From Hyphomicrobiales bacterium (GTDB lineage Bacteria; Pseudomonadota; Alphaproteobacteria; Rhizobiales; Rhizobiaceae): DNA of 55,960 bases. The DNA lies in assembly GCA_900470965.1 (NCBI GenBank), contig UCCS01000041.1, positions 1 to 55,960 of the forward strand, given 5' to 3'. Positions 44,104-51,754 of this stretch are shown here, piece by piece; the stretch's first letter is position 1, and each line of letters opens with the position of its first letter. The notes beneath the pieces were generated by a model. It saw nothing but the letters and a program-made list of their open reading frames with translations. It searched no databases and had not been told where the DNA came from. The translations under genes and the position numbers were made by a program.

Positions 44104-44604
44104 TCATCGAGGTGGATTGTCCGTTGCCTCATTCGGCCTGGCTCCAGACGTCTCGCGCTCGTCCTTCCCTTCTGCCTTGAAGGGAATCATGAGGCGGAGC
44201 GTCGCGAACGTCGCGATCGAAAGGACGACCGCGGTCTCGTAAGCTCCAAGGCCTACCGCCGCGCCGATCGCGCCCGTAGCCCACAGGCTTGCAGCCGTCG
44301 CCGTGCCGCGAATGCTCGCCTTTCCGACAAGGATCGCACCGCCTCCGATGAAGCCGACGCCGTTGATTATGCCTTCCACGATCCGGGCGGTCGCTTCGGC
44401 GCTCTCGTGGGTAACCGTCTCGGCGGCTTGAATGAAGCCGCATGCGGCGATCGCGACGAGAGGAAATGTCCTGAGGCCGGCGCTTCGTTCATTGCGTTCT
44501 CGGTCCCAGGCGATCGGAAGCGCCAGGACGTAGGCGACGACAAGGACGGCCAGGTTTCGGAGCAGATCCATATGCACACCGACATTTCCAAGCCAGTCCG
44601 TCAT
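44104..44604 (-). CDS. MgtC/SapB-family membrane protein
   Basis: A 166-residue inner-membrane protein with about five helices. ALPIAWDRERNERSAGLRTF, GVGFIGGGAILV and GTATAASLWATGAIG are the MgtC/SapB signatures. MgtC proteins help survival under low magnesium or acid and modulate the F1Fo ATPase in some bacteria. The start at 44604 (MTDWLGNVGV) follows GGGGGA 7 bases upstream. It lacks the extra C-terminal regulatory domain of long MgtC proteins. Confidence 0.9.
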   Translation of the reverse strand: MTDWLGNVGVHMDLLRNLAVLVVAYVLALPIAWDRERNERSAGLRTFPLVAIAACGFIQAAETVTHESAEATARIVEGIINGVGFIGGGAILVGKASIRGTATAASLWATGAIGAAVGLGAYETAVVLSIATFATLRLMIPFKAEGKDERETSGARPNEATDNPPR

Positions 44605-44674
44605 CCCAATCCCCCTGGTCACAGTCCCAATAGATGGGCGACCAGACGTCCTCGGCAAGATCGGTAAGCCGGGA

Positions 44675-44699
44675 GGAACTATTGGACCGCGTGGACATT
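44675..44699 (+). promoter_or_regulatory. EcfG-like promoter (ATT variant) before repeat copy A
   Basis: GGAAC (44675-44679), 17 bases, ATT (44697-44699). The same arrangement precedes the related sequence on the minus strand at 50502-50526. Confidence 0.5.
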
Positions 44700-44733
44700 C
44701 CGGTAAAGAGCGCGGACCGTATCAACCGGAAGC

Positions 44734-44812
44734 GACGGGGATGGCGAACGCAGCGGTTTTTCCGGTCTCCTGCTTCGGCCAACGAAACGGCAGTCGAGCA
44801 CTCAACCCGTCC
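44734..44812 (+). repeat. Dispersed 79-base repeat, copy A
   Basis: About 80 percent identical by eye to the reverse complement of 50388-50466. Both copies begin 41-42 bases after an EcfG-like promoter at an ATG (44741 here) that opens MANAAVFPVSCFGQRNGSRA; changes between copies are partly conservative (Val/Ile). Confidence 0.65.
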
Positions 44813-44852
44813 CGGCCTCGCGCACGTCAGGCTGAAGAAGGTGAAAACGACC

Positions 44853-44978
44853 ATGATCAGCCGAGGTCCGGCGCCGCCCAAGACCGAAAAATGGCGTCGC
44901 CGGGGCAACGAACCGCGGAGCGCCGACCAGTTGCAAATCATCTCCTATCCTTGCGTGATGTCGTACGGCTTTGGATAG
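44853..44978 (+). CDS. Doubtful mini-gene after repeat copy A
   Basis: A 41-residue basic frame (MISRGPAPPKTEKWRRRGNE...) with AAGG 11 bases upstream, in the transcript expected from the promoter at 44675. It overlaps the end of the minus-strand mini-gene at 44945. Confidence 0.25.
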   Translation: MISRGPAPPKTEKWRRRGNEPRSADQLQIISYPCVMSYGFG

Positions 44979-45070
44979 TAAGCCTCGTGGCGGGATGGCC
45001 GCAGATTAGCGCCGACGACGGCCATCACGAGCACGGCGACCGAAGTTGTGAGCAGAACGATTTTGATCAG
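44945..45070 (-). CDS. Mini membrane protein, probably non-ATG start
   Basis: A 41-residue protein: one membrane helix (LIKIVLLTTSVAVLVMAVVG) then NLRPSRHEAYYPKPYDITQG outside. No ATG fits. CTG at 45070 has GGAGG 4 bases upstream; the longer frame to 45205 would run through the promoter. An exact EcfG-type promoter lies 23 bases before 45070, which strongly suggests that the gene starts here. It may be an envelope stress peptide. Confidence 0.5.
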   Translation of the reverse strand: MIKIVLLTTSVAVLVMAVVGANLRPSRHEAYYPKPYDITQG

Positions 45071-45092
45071 ACATCCTCCATTCCATCGATAG

Positions 45093-45117
45093 AACCAATG
45101 CGAAGCTCCCTGGTTCC
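45093..45117 (-). promoter_or_regulatory. EcfG-type promoter of the mini membrane gene
   Basis: GGAAC (45113-45117), 17 bases, GTT (45093-45095) on the minus strand, divergent from the promoter at 45157. Confidence 0.7.
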
Positions 45118-45156
45118 GACACCTGCGTCGCCGTGCCAGTTCCTCCATCCCAAAGA

Positions 45157-45181
45157 GGAACTTGGTGTTGCTACCGGAGTT
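45157..45181 (+). promoter_or_regulatory. EcfG-type promoter of the small disordered-protein operon
   Basis: GGAAC (45157-45161), 17 bases, GTT (45179-45181), 23 bases before the start at 45205. Confidence 0.75.
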
Positions 45182-45204
45182 CTTTCTCTTGAAGGAGAAC
45201 CGCA

Positions 45205-45435
45205 ATGACGACTAATTCGATCCCCAGTTCCGACAAGCTTCCTCCCAAGCCCTTGAACAAAGACACGCAGGACGACGAACTCCCCGAAACCAACGTAGAC
45301 GACCGCCGCGCGCCGCCCGTCAACATGGGCAACAGCCGGACAGCCGGAGAGAACTTGACAGAGGCCGATCCGAAGACCGGACGCGCCGATGCCAAGGATC
45401 GCATTCCCGCTCCGCAGACGGCCAACCGGGAGTGA
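45205..45435 (+). CDS. Small disordered hydrophilic protein
   Basis: A 76-residue protein rich in Asp, Pro, Asn, Thr and Lys (MTTNSIPSSDKLPPKPLNKD...) with no hydrophobic core, so probably disordered like LEA or hydrophilin stress proteins. GAAGGAGAA lies 6 bases before the ATG. It is the first of three closely spaced small genes with a shared EcfG-type promoter. Confidence 0.75.
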   Translation: MTTNSIPSSDKLPPKPLNKDTQDDELPETNVDDRRAPPVNMGNSRTAGENLTEADPKTGRADAKDRIPAPQTANRE

Positions 45436-45439
45436 GACG

Positions 45440-45616
45440 ATGACCGACCGCAACAGGTACGTGAACACGGACGAGCTCCAGGCGGACGACGAAATTTCGC
45501 CGAAGCCGGCAAGCGATGGCGACAAGCGCGATCGCCCGAGACAGAGCGGAAATGCTCGGACGAGCGATGTCGAGGACGACGCCCGCCTCCCGCCGCGACC
45601 GGCGACGTCCGATTAG
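45440..45616 (+). CDS. Small disordered charged protein
   Basis: A 58-residue Asp/Arg/Pro-rich protein (MTDRNRYVNTDELQADDEIS...). Its start is 4 bases after the previous stop, so translation is probably coupled. It resembles the first protein in composition rather than sequence. Confidence 0.65.
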   Translation: MTDRNRYVNTDELQADDEISPKPASDGDKRDRPRQSGNARTSDVEDDARLPPRPATSD

Positions 45617-45625
45617 GAGGATTGT

Positions 45626-45910
45626 ATGACGAAATTCACCGAAGGCCTCAACGCGCCTGAAGGACGCTTCGATCGCCCAGAGTGGTCTCGGCCTCCCAGA
45701 GGAGCGCAAGGACGACGCTCACGATTTGGCAAAGCAGCTCGCCCGGCAGAAGCTCGGTACCGCCTGATGCCGGGCACGTTCTCTTCCATCAACATATTCG
45801 CCTTCGATCTCGACGAGCGAGGCCGGCCGGTGCAAGCCTGGGAGACGGTCGTCGACGAGGCCGAGGCGAAAGCGTCTCGATCGCTGGCGGCGACTGCACT
45901 ATCCTCGTAA
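45626..45910 (+). CDS. Small hypothetical protein, third of the operon
   Basis: A 94-residue protein. The basic N-terminal half (GRFDRPEWSRPPRGAQGRRS) is followed by IFAFDLDERGRPVQAWETVV, a segment like the GRPVQAFE pattern of small rhizobial proteins, and an Ala-rich end. AGGAGG lies 6 bases before the ATG. Not recognised. It follows the 45440 gene by 9 bases. Confidence 0.65.
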   Translation: MTKFTEGLNAPEGRFDRPEWSRPPRGAQGRRSRFGKAARPAEARYRLMPGTFSSINIFAFDLDERGRPVQAWETVVDEAEAKASRSLAATALSS

Positions 45911-46223
45911 CGGTCGCTCTGTCCGACGTCATCGAGACGACAAATGTCAGGAACTGGCAGGTTTCTAAGTCCGGGCCCGCGACCTGCCGGTCGGAACCAT
46001 CGCTCCGTATCACACCGAGTGCAAGGTGCTCGATGCGATCGATCACCACGACGAGCTATCCAAGACCCGGCCTCGAAGGCCATCCCCGTCCGGATCGTAT
46101 CGGGGCGCGATGACGCTTTCGGCTCTCCGAAAATCGAAGCCGTAGCAGAGTGAATTGGGCAGTATCCCATGGTGATGATTGAGGAGCGTGGGCGAAAGCC
46201 CTCGTAAGAAAAGGAAGCTTGGG
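45911..46223. other. Intergenic stretch, possible decayed gene
   Basis: Two overlapping frames read VGTIAPYHTECKVLDAIDHH and KAIPVRIVSGRDDAFGSPKI in series, suggesting a frameshifted small gene, but I do not recognise it. Confidence 0.35.
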
Positions 46224-47492
46224 TTGAACACTTATGTCGTCACCCTACTGATTTTTGGCGCCGTCGTCCTTCTGACGGTCTGGCTTCCCATGGCCTTGCG
46301 CAGACTGCCGCTGTCCCTTCCCATCTGCTGCGTCGCGATCGGCGTGCTGCTTGCTTGGTCGCCATTTACCCCTCTCCCCGCGATGAACCCGCTCGAGAAC
46401 ATCGCATGGGCTGAGCACCTCACAGAATTCGTGCTCATTGTGGCCCTCATGGGTGCAGGCCTCAAGATTGACCGGCCGCTGGGCCTGCTTCGGTGGGAGG
46501 CGACCTGGCGGCTTCTCGGCATCGCAATGCCGCTTTCGATTGCCGCGATCGCAATTCTGGGCTGGACCGTTCTTGGCCTTGGCGTGGCATCTTCGCTTCT
46601 CCTGGGCGCCGCCCTCGCCCCCACCGATCCCGTTCTCGCCTCCGATATACAGGTAGGGCCGCCCCAGACTGGCGAGGAGGATTCCATCCGCTTCTCGCTG
46701 ACATCTGAAGCTGGCCTTAACGACGGCCTCAGCTTTCCCTTCGTGTTGGCCGCGATCGCCATTGCGGGTCAGGGAGCCAGCGGCGGGTTCGGATGGCTCC
46801 CGCACTGGTTCGCCTTCGACGTCATCTGGAAGCTCGCCGCCGGCGTCGCGATGGGATGGCTGGTCGGCAGGCTTCTCGGCTATCTGACCTTCCGGATGCC
46901 GGAGCGAGGCCGTATTGCCAGAACGGGCGACGGACTCGCGGCATTGGGCTTCACCTGCATCGCCTATGGCGCGACGGAACTCGTACACGGTTACGGGTTC
47001 GTTGCCGTCTTTGTCTCCGCTCTTACGCTTCGCAGCGTCGAGCGCAAAAGCGAATTCCATGGCGAGCTGCATGACTTCGGGGAGCAGATCGAGCGCTTGC
47101 TGATGATGGTGCTGCTGGTTTGCTTCGGATCGATCCTGGCGGAAGGCTCGCTTCTGTCCAACGCCGATTGGCGCATTGCGGCGGTCGCTGTTCTCGTGCT
47201 CGCCGTCGTCAGGCCGCTTGCCGCCTGGGCGAGCCTGGTCGGCTGCCGCCTGCCGCGGGCGGAGAAGGTGATCGTTTCGATCTTCGGCATACGGGGCCTT
47301 GGTTCGATCTACTATCTCGCCTACGCGTCAGGCAAGGCGAAGTTCGACAACGTGGAGACAGTCTGGGCGACAGTGTTCCTCATCATTCTCTTGTCGGTCG
47401 TCATGCACGGCGCGACGGTGACCCCGGTCATGCGCTGGATCGATCGCCGTCGAGGCCTAGATCCGTTGAAGTCGACCGTGACCTCCAGCTAG
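46224..47492 (+). CDS. NhaP-type cation:proton antiporter
   Basis: A 422-residue inner-membrane protein with about 12-13 helices, of the CPA1 family: EFVLIVALMGAGLKIDRPLG, the ion-site motif GAALAPTDPVLASD, TSEAGLNDGLSFPF, and FGIRGLGSIYYLAYA. It exchanges Na+ or K+ for protons, helping salt and pH tolerance. TTG at 46224 with AAGGA 8 bases upstream is the likely start; TTG at 46179 and GTG at 46188 are alternatives. The long C-terminal regulatory tail of some NhaP proteins is absent. The next gene starts 17 bases downstream, so they may form an operon. Confidence 0.9.
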   Translation: MNTYVVTLLIFGAVVLLTVWLPMALRRLPLSLPICCVAIGVLLAWSPFTPLPAMNPLENIAWAEHLTEFVLIVALMGAGLKIDRPLGLLRWEATWRLLGIAMPLSIAAIAILGWTVLGLGVASSLLLGAALAPTDPVLASDIQVGPPQTGEEDSIRFSLTSEAGLNDGLSFPFVLAAIAIAGQGASGGFGWLPHWFAFDVIWKLAAGVAMGWLVGRLLGYLTFRMPERGRIARTGDGLAALGFTCIAYGATELVHGYGFVAVFVSALTLRSVERKSEFHGELHDFGEQIERLLMMVLLVCFGSILAEGSLLSNADWRIAAVAVLVLAVVRPLAAWASLVGCRLPRAEKVIVSIFGIRGLGSIYYLAYASGKAKFDNVETVWATVFLIILLSVVMHGATVTPVMRWIDRRRGLDPLKSTVTSS

Positions 47493-47508
47493 TACAAGGA
47501 GCGAGGCA

Positions 47509-48384
47509 ATGCCGCATGTCCAAACCGAGGACCTCGATATCAGTTTCATGGAGACAGGAGCGCGGTACGGAAAACCGGTTCTTCTTCTCCATGGATGGCC
47601 CGACGACGCCACGACCTGGACTGCCGTCACCGAGCGTATGAACGATCGCCATCTTAGGTTCGTCGTCCCGTATCTGCGCGGGTTTGGGCCGACAACCTTT
47701 CGCAACGACAACGCCTTAAGGACGGCGAATGGTGGCGTCCTCGCCATTGATGCGATCGCCTTGATGGACGGGCTCGGCATCGACCGGTTCTCGGTCGTCG
47801 GTCACGACTGGGGATCTCACATCGCCGAATGCCTGGCGATCGGCTGGCCCGACCGCGTCGAGCGGATTGTCCAGCTTTCGTCAATGCCTCGCATGGGCGG
47901 CCTTCGAACGCCGTCATTCCGGCAGTCGCAACTCTACTGGTACCAGTGGTTTATGGCGACGAAACGCGGCGCAGAGGCGATCGCCAAGGACCGAAAAGGA
48001 TTTGCCCGCATCCAGTGGGAGAACTGGGCGCCCGACGGCTGGTTCGACGAGGCCACCTTCGAGGCGGTCGCGAAATCCTTCGAGAACCCAGATTGGTTGG
48101 CCGTCAGCCTGCACAGCTACCGCGTCCGCTGGGAAGAGGCCGAACCCGATCCGCGCAGCGTCTGGCTCGAGCACAAGGTAAAGGAGACGAAGACCTTGTC
48201 GCTGCCGGCGATCTTCATCCAGGGCAAGGAGGACGGAGTCACTCCTGCGGCGATGTCGGAAAACGTCCACGAGAAATTCACCGGTCCGTTCGAGCGCATC
48301 CTCCTCCAGAACGTCGGGCATTTCCCGCAGCGGGAGGATTCGGAAGCGGTGTCACGGGAGCTGGCGGTCTTTCTCAAGGGCTAG
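47509..48384 (+). CDS. Alpha/beta hydrolase, epoxide-hydrolase-like
   Basis: A 291-residue hydrolase. HGWPDDATTW (oxyanion), GHDWGSHIAE (nucleophile Asp, as in epoxide hydrolases and haloalkane dehalogenases) and NVGHFPQRE (catalytic His) are intact. WYQWFMATKRG lies in the cap. The substrate is unknown. AAGGAG lies 9 bases before the ATG. Unlike the other two hydrolases here it has Trp in place of Arg after the nucleophile, so it represents a different subfamily. It is probably co-transcribed with the antiporter. Confidence 0.88.
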   Translation: MPHVQTEDLDISFMETGARYGKPVLLLHGWPDDATTWTAVTERMNDRHLRFVVPYLRGFGPTTFRNDNALRTANGGVLAIDAIALMDGLGIDRFSVVGHDWGSHIAECLAIGWPDRVERIVQLSSMPRMGGLRTPSFRQSQLYWYQWFMATKRGAEAIAKDRKGFARIQWENWAPDGWFDEATFEAVAKSFENPDWLAVSLHSYRVRWEEAEPDPRSVWLEHKVKETKTLSLPAIFIQGKEDGVTPAAMSENVHEKFTGPFERILLQNVGHFPQREDSEAVSRELAVFLKG

Positions 48385-48409
48385 CCCCGCGCTCCTTATC
48401 GCTGCTCAC

Positions 48410-48434
48410 GGAACTTTTCCTTCACGCGCTCATT
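48410..48434 (+). promoter_or_regulatory. EcfG-like promoter (ATT variant)
   Basis: GGAAC (48410-48414), 17 bases, ATT (48432-48434), 25 bases before the mini-gene at 48460. Confidence 0.5.
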
Positions 48435-48459
48435 CATCTGATGCACCTGGAGAGATCAT

Positions 48460-48594
48460 ATGTTCGCCCTTCTGACCGTCCTGACAGTCCTCATCGCATC
48501 CATGTTCGTAGGATTGGTCGCAACGGCTTTGAGGGAGGTGCGACACGAGACCGTCGAACTGAAGGCGGCGACGTTCCGCAGGACCGGTCGCTAG
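48460..48594 (+). CDS. Mini membrane protein
   Basis: A 44-residue protein: a membrane helix at the N-terminus (MFALLTVLTVLIASMFVGLV) and a short charged tail (REVRHETVELKAATFRRTGR). GGAGA lies 6 bases before the ATG. It probably sits in the inner membrane. The DUF6894 gene begins 3 bases after its stop, so the two are co-expressed. Confidence 0.6.
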   Translation: MFALLTVLTVLIASMFVGLVATALREVRHETVELKAATFRRTGR

Positions 48595-48597
48595 GCG

Positions 48598-48837
48598 ATG
48601 CTGAAAAGTCCCGCGCTTTCGGGCTCGCAGCGCTTCCATTTCAACGTCCGCAGGGGCGAGGAGCTTCTTCTGGATCGGGACGGAATAGTGCTGCCCGACG
48701 TCGGCGACGCGATCGCCGAGGCCCTCCTCTGCGCCCAGATGCAACGGACACCTTCGCACGTCAGTGGACCCGGCCGGAAACTCTTCGAGATCATGGACGA
48801 CAGCGGCAAGCTTCTGGCGATCGTACCGATCGACTGA
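48598..48837 (+). CDS. DUF6894 domain protein
   Basis: A 79-residue protein of the DUF6894 type: RFHFNVRRGEELLLDRDGIV, LPDVGDAIAEALLCAQ, and KLFEIMDDSGKLLAIVPID at the end. The family is common in rhizobia and of unknown function. Its ATG follows the stop of the mini membrane gene by 3 bases, consistent with coupling. Confidence 0.8.
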   Translation: MLKSPALSGSQRFHFNVRRGEELLLDRDGIVLPDVGDAIAEALLCAQMQRTPSHVSGPGRKLFEIMDDSGKLLAIVPID

Positions 48838-48843
48838 ACAGCG

Positions 48844-49280
48844 CTACAGGAACGCCGAGATCCCCGCTGCGAGCGCCTCTGGGTTGTCCTCGGCAACATG
48901 ATGGCCGCTATCAATGCCGAATCCGCTCCCGTCCGTCGCCCAGTTGCGCCATGTAGGCACCGGATCGCCGTAGATCTTCTTGAGATCATCTTGCGTCGAC
49001 CAAAGGCACAGCATCGGGCATGTCACCCTCCTGCCAACTTCACGGTCGGCGCCGTCCTGCTCGTGATCAATGCGAATACTAGCGCGGTCGTCCTCGATCA
49101 TGCCATGAATTGGATCTGGACTATGGATCACGTCCAGCAGGTCGTCATATGCGGCTGTGCCCATAAGATCGGGCGATAGCGTCGAATGCGACGCCTTCGG
49201 ATTGGCGAGGATCGCCCGCTCCGGTTTCTCCGGCTGCGCGAAAAAAACCAATGATACCAATCCCTATTCGAGGCTCTGGC
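48844..49280 (-). pseudogene. Decayed copy of the hydrolase at 2057-2920
   Basis: The minus-strand frame 48844-49260 encodes FFAQPEKPERAILANPKAS through GHHVAEDNPEALAAGISAFL, closely similar to the second half of the hydrolase at 2057. DWYHWFF, just upstream, lies in another frame: the A-run at 49241-49247 has one base fewer than in the intact gene. Nothing of the first half (oxyanion loop, nucleophile Asp) remains beyond about 49280. It is therefore both frameshifted and truncated. Confidence 0.85.
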
Positions 49281-49563
49281 TCTTGTCGAAATACGGGACA
49301 ACGGGCGAGCTTTTCGCAACTCTTCGAGACAACAGCAAAGTTTGGGTTCCCCATGAACGACTGGGACGTCTCGCCGCGTCATTCTTTCCCTTGTTCCTCA
49401 ATTCGTCCGAGGAGGAGCACTATAAGAAATTGCTTGCGGACACGTTGAATGCCGGGCTGCGTGAGACCTTGCGCGCCCGGTCGCCACTGCGACGACGGCG
49501 TGTCCTAGCCTTCGCGCTGGTGGTCGATGCGCTCCGCCTTCGGAACGTAAGGTTCGAAAAAGA

Positions 49564-49600
49564 AAAAGGGCCCCCGACCCATCGGGGAGCGCCCGAACCA
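49564..49600 (-). terminator. Strong orphan terminator
   Basis: Minus-strand stem GCTCCCCGA/TCGGGGGC (9 pairs, one G-T) with loop TGGG, then CCTTTTTCTTTTT. No protein gene reads into it from the right, so it may end a small RNA. Confidence 0.7.
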
Positions 49601-50086
49601 TCCCGGCGACGTTTGCGGCGCAGGCCGGAGACTGGTTGATGCAAATGTCGACCGAGTCGGGGCGGCGAGACAGGCGCGGCATGAACGGAAGTGGAACACC
49701 GGTTCAAATGATCAATCTTTCTACACAGGATATCCACAGCCCGCCCACAACCTAACCGTCCGCACTATCTCGGCTTTTACCCGATCGCACGAACGTTCTT
49801 GTGCGGCCATACTGCAACTCGTCCTCCGAGTTTCATTCACCCGATATCGCGATGTCCCGATGCGGCGTATCGTGTCGAACTCCTTGAGCGCTAGGCGGCG
49901 GAACGCTCGGAGCCGGGAAGCGGCCGGCGGACCTCGAAGGTCGCTTCCCGAAGACGGCCTGGAGAAGGTGCGTCACTCAGGAGCTGTGGGCGAACCGCGT
50001 CCCCGGTTCGCCCGGCAACGGACTTTCGTCGCTCGCGGGATTTGGCGTCTCGTGCCTTCGACGGATGAATCCGTCTCGGTTTCGCT
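49601..50086. other. Stretch without a protein gene, possible small RNA
   Basis: 480 bases upstream of the orphan terminator; no open frame with a ribosome site on either strand. Confidence 0.4.
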
Positions 50087-50272
50087 TTAGCTAGGAGAAT
50101 TTCCCTTCATCTGCACCTCAAGTCTCGCCTGACGAAGCCTCTCGGTTTTCAGTGCGCGCAGCCGTCGTTCCTCCTCGAGCATCTGCATGGCAACTCGCGT
50201 CGTCTGCTCCCGAGCCTCTATCCGCGCCCGCTGCGAACTTGACTGTCGTTCTTTCGGTATCCGATCGTCCAT
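50087..50272 (-). CDS. Small charged helical protein
   Basis: A 61-residue protein, nearly all charged helix (MDDRIPKERQSSSQRARIEA..., EEERRLRALKTERLRQARLE). The ribosome site is weak. The frame is open to 50425 but that part belongs to the repeat B leader. It is probably transcribed from the EcfG-like promoter at 50502-50526. Function unknown; I recall similar tiny proteins in rhizobia. Confidence 0.6.
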   Translation of the reverse strand: MDDRIPKERQSSSQRARIEAREQTTRVAMQMLEEERRLRALKTERLRQARLEVQMKGNSPS

Positions 50273-50387
50273 CTCAATTACCCCACGCGTTTCGAAATCC
50301 CTCGACCTTGTGCACCTCGATGCGAACCGAACCCCGCGAGCATGGCAGTGACGTGTAGTGGACACTTCCCGGGGTCGAGATCGCGCC

Positions 50388-50466
50388 GGACGGGTGGGGC
50401 GCTCGACTGCCACTTCGTTGGCCACAGGAAGAAATCGGAAAAATCCCCGTGTTCGCCATCTCCGTC
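50388..50466 (-). repeat. Dispersed 79-base repeat, copy B
   Basis: Reverse complement is about 80 percent identical by eye to 44734-44812. It contains an ATG that opens MANTGIFPISSCGQRSGSRA. Confidence 0.65.
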
Positions 50467-50501
50467 ACGTCCGATTGACACGGCCACGATCTCGGGGTGG
50501 C

Positions 50502-50526
50502 AATGAGCGACGAGAGAAGTGGTTCC
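50502..50526 (-). promoter_or_regulatory. EcfG-like promoter (ATT variant) before repeat copy B
   Basis: GGAAC (50522-50526), 17 bases, ATT (50502-50504) on the minus strand. The distance to the repeat matches copy A within one base. Confidence 0.5.
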
Positions 50527-50801
50527 CTTCGCCAGAGGCTTGGTCTGTTAGCGGACGCTCACGCCAGTCTGCAAAACACCTTGCGAACGGCTGTTTCGGA
50601 TAGGGATAGAGCAGCGGGACAATTGAGTGGCGACTCGATTCGCGGAGTATCGCATCGTGGCCGGAAAAACATTCCAACGGGATCGCCTTCCCCGATCAGA
50701 AACAAATGGTCTTGGGGAGACCGTCGAGGAGATGATCGCCATGATGATGTCGAGCCGTTGGCCCAAGGTGGCTAACGATACGACATTTCAATACGCTCTT
50801 G

Positions 50802-51219
50802 TCACGTGCGTTCGCGCGCGCTCCACGCAAGTCGGACATCACTAAAGCCAGAAACGCCTTTGAAAGCCTCGATTTCGTCAGGCCTGCCTCGATCGCCGCC
50901 TGTCGCGTAATCTCGAACAAGTGACGACCGACACCGGTCCTGGCCGCATTCGGGGAGACATGCGTGCCGCATGATGCCCCAGCCGATCGGGGTGCCGCAG
51001 GCATTCCCGTCGCTCGCACGGATCACCGACTGAAAGCCAGGTAGATTTCCTGTCGGCATCTTCTGCCAGTGAACAGCGCACACCTGATGGATGGCCCATA
51101 TAATGGTGCTGGACGAACTCGACGTCCGCCCTAGCGGATCTCTTTCCGGCCGCAATGAGCTTTTGAAGCATCTGGCTCATCCGCGCGGCGTCTTCAGGGG
51201 ATGCAGTCCGTATTCTCAT
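50802..51219 (-). pseudogene. Decayed GNAT acetyltransferase
   Basis: In minus-strand order: MRIRTASPEDAARMSQMLQK and CSLAEDAD in one frame; GFQSVIRASDGNACGTPIGW in a second; GTHVSPNAARTGVGRHLFEI in a third (the acetyl-CoA loop, R-T-G-V-G); then IEAFKGVSGF back in the second. Together they follow the GNAT fold, but at least three frameshifts break it. Its start overlaps the stop of the gene at 51216 as ATGA, so the intact ancestor was co-translated with that gene. Confidence 0.8.
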
Positions 51220-51581
51220 TTCACTCCCGAACTCGTCGCATCCGGTTTGCCATCCGAAAACGTCAGACTGATTTCCGTTCCGCTGTCGACCACGATCCAA
51301 AGGGTTCGGACCATATCCGCTGCGGCGAGCAGGCCTTCCCGGATCTCATGGTGTGACGCTTTGCCGGCAGACGATGCCAGTGAGGTCAACCCTATGACCG
51401 CATCGTGCCCGGTGCCGACGACCGGTATCCCGGTGATACCCCTCAGATCGCGGATGGTGGCGATTGCCCGGAAGAGCAGGCCTTCGATTTCGCGACTGGT
51501 CAGAAGCTCCACCGCATTTGCCGCGCGCACAAGTTCAGAAACGAATGAAGGAACACTGCTCATGAGCATAAGGAAACTCAT
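51216..51581 (-). CDS. Hypothetical protein coupled to the decayed acetyltransferase
   Basis: A 121-residue soluble protein (MSFLMLMSSVPSFVSELVRA...) with AIATIRDLRGITGIPVVGTG and HHEIREGLLAAADMVRTLWI; probably helical. I do not recognise it. Starts at 51581, 51569 or 51563 are possible; no ribosome site decides. It overlaps the acetyltransferase start by 4 bases. Confidence 0.55.
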   Translation of the reverse strand: MSFLMLMSSVPSFVSELVRAANAVELLTSREIEGLLFRAIATIRDLRGITGIPVVGTGHDAVIGLTSLASSAGKASHHEIREGLLAAADMVRTLWIVVDSGTEISLTFSDGKPDATSSGVK

Positions 51582-51683
51582 TCCGCTAACGAAAGCAATG
51601 TTCCAAATCCGCCGGGCGACGCTGTCGCGGGAGGCCAGCGCAGCCGTTTCCAGCTTCTCTTGCTTGTTGCTTGCCGCAGCGTC

Positions 51684-51708
51684 GGAACTTCAACTTCGCC
51701 AGGAGGTT
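51684..51708 (+). promoter_or_regulatory. EcfG-type promoter of the PfpI gene
   Basis: GGAAC (51684-51688), 17 bases, GTT (51706-51708), 46 bases before the start. Confidence 0.75.
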
Positions 51709-51754
51709 TTGAAAATGTAATTTCTCCTGGCAACTAACGTAAAAGGAAGACCCG

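Noticed and set aside
47829..48956. 375-codon open frame on the plus strand
   Set aside because: It overlaps the intact epoxide-hydrolase-like gene in another frame, has Arg/Pro-rich shadow composition and spans two genes.
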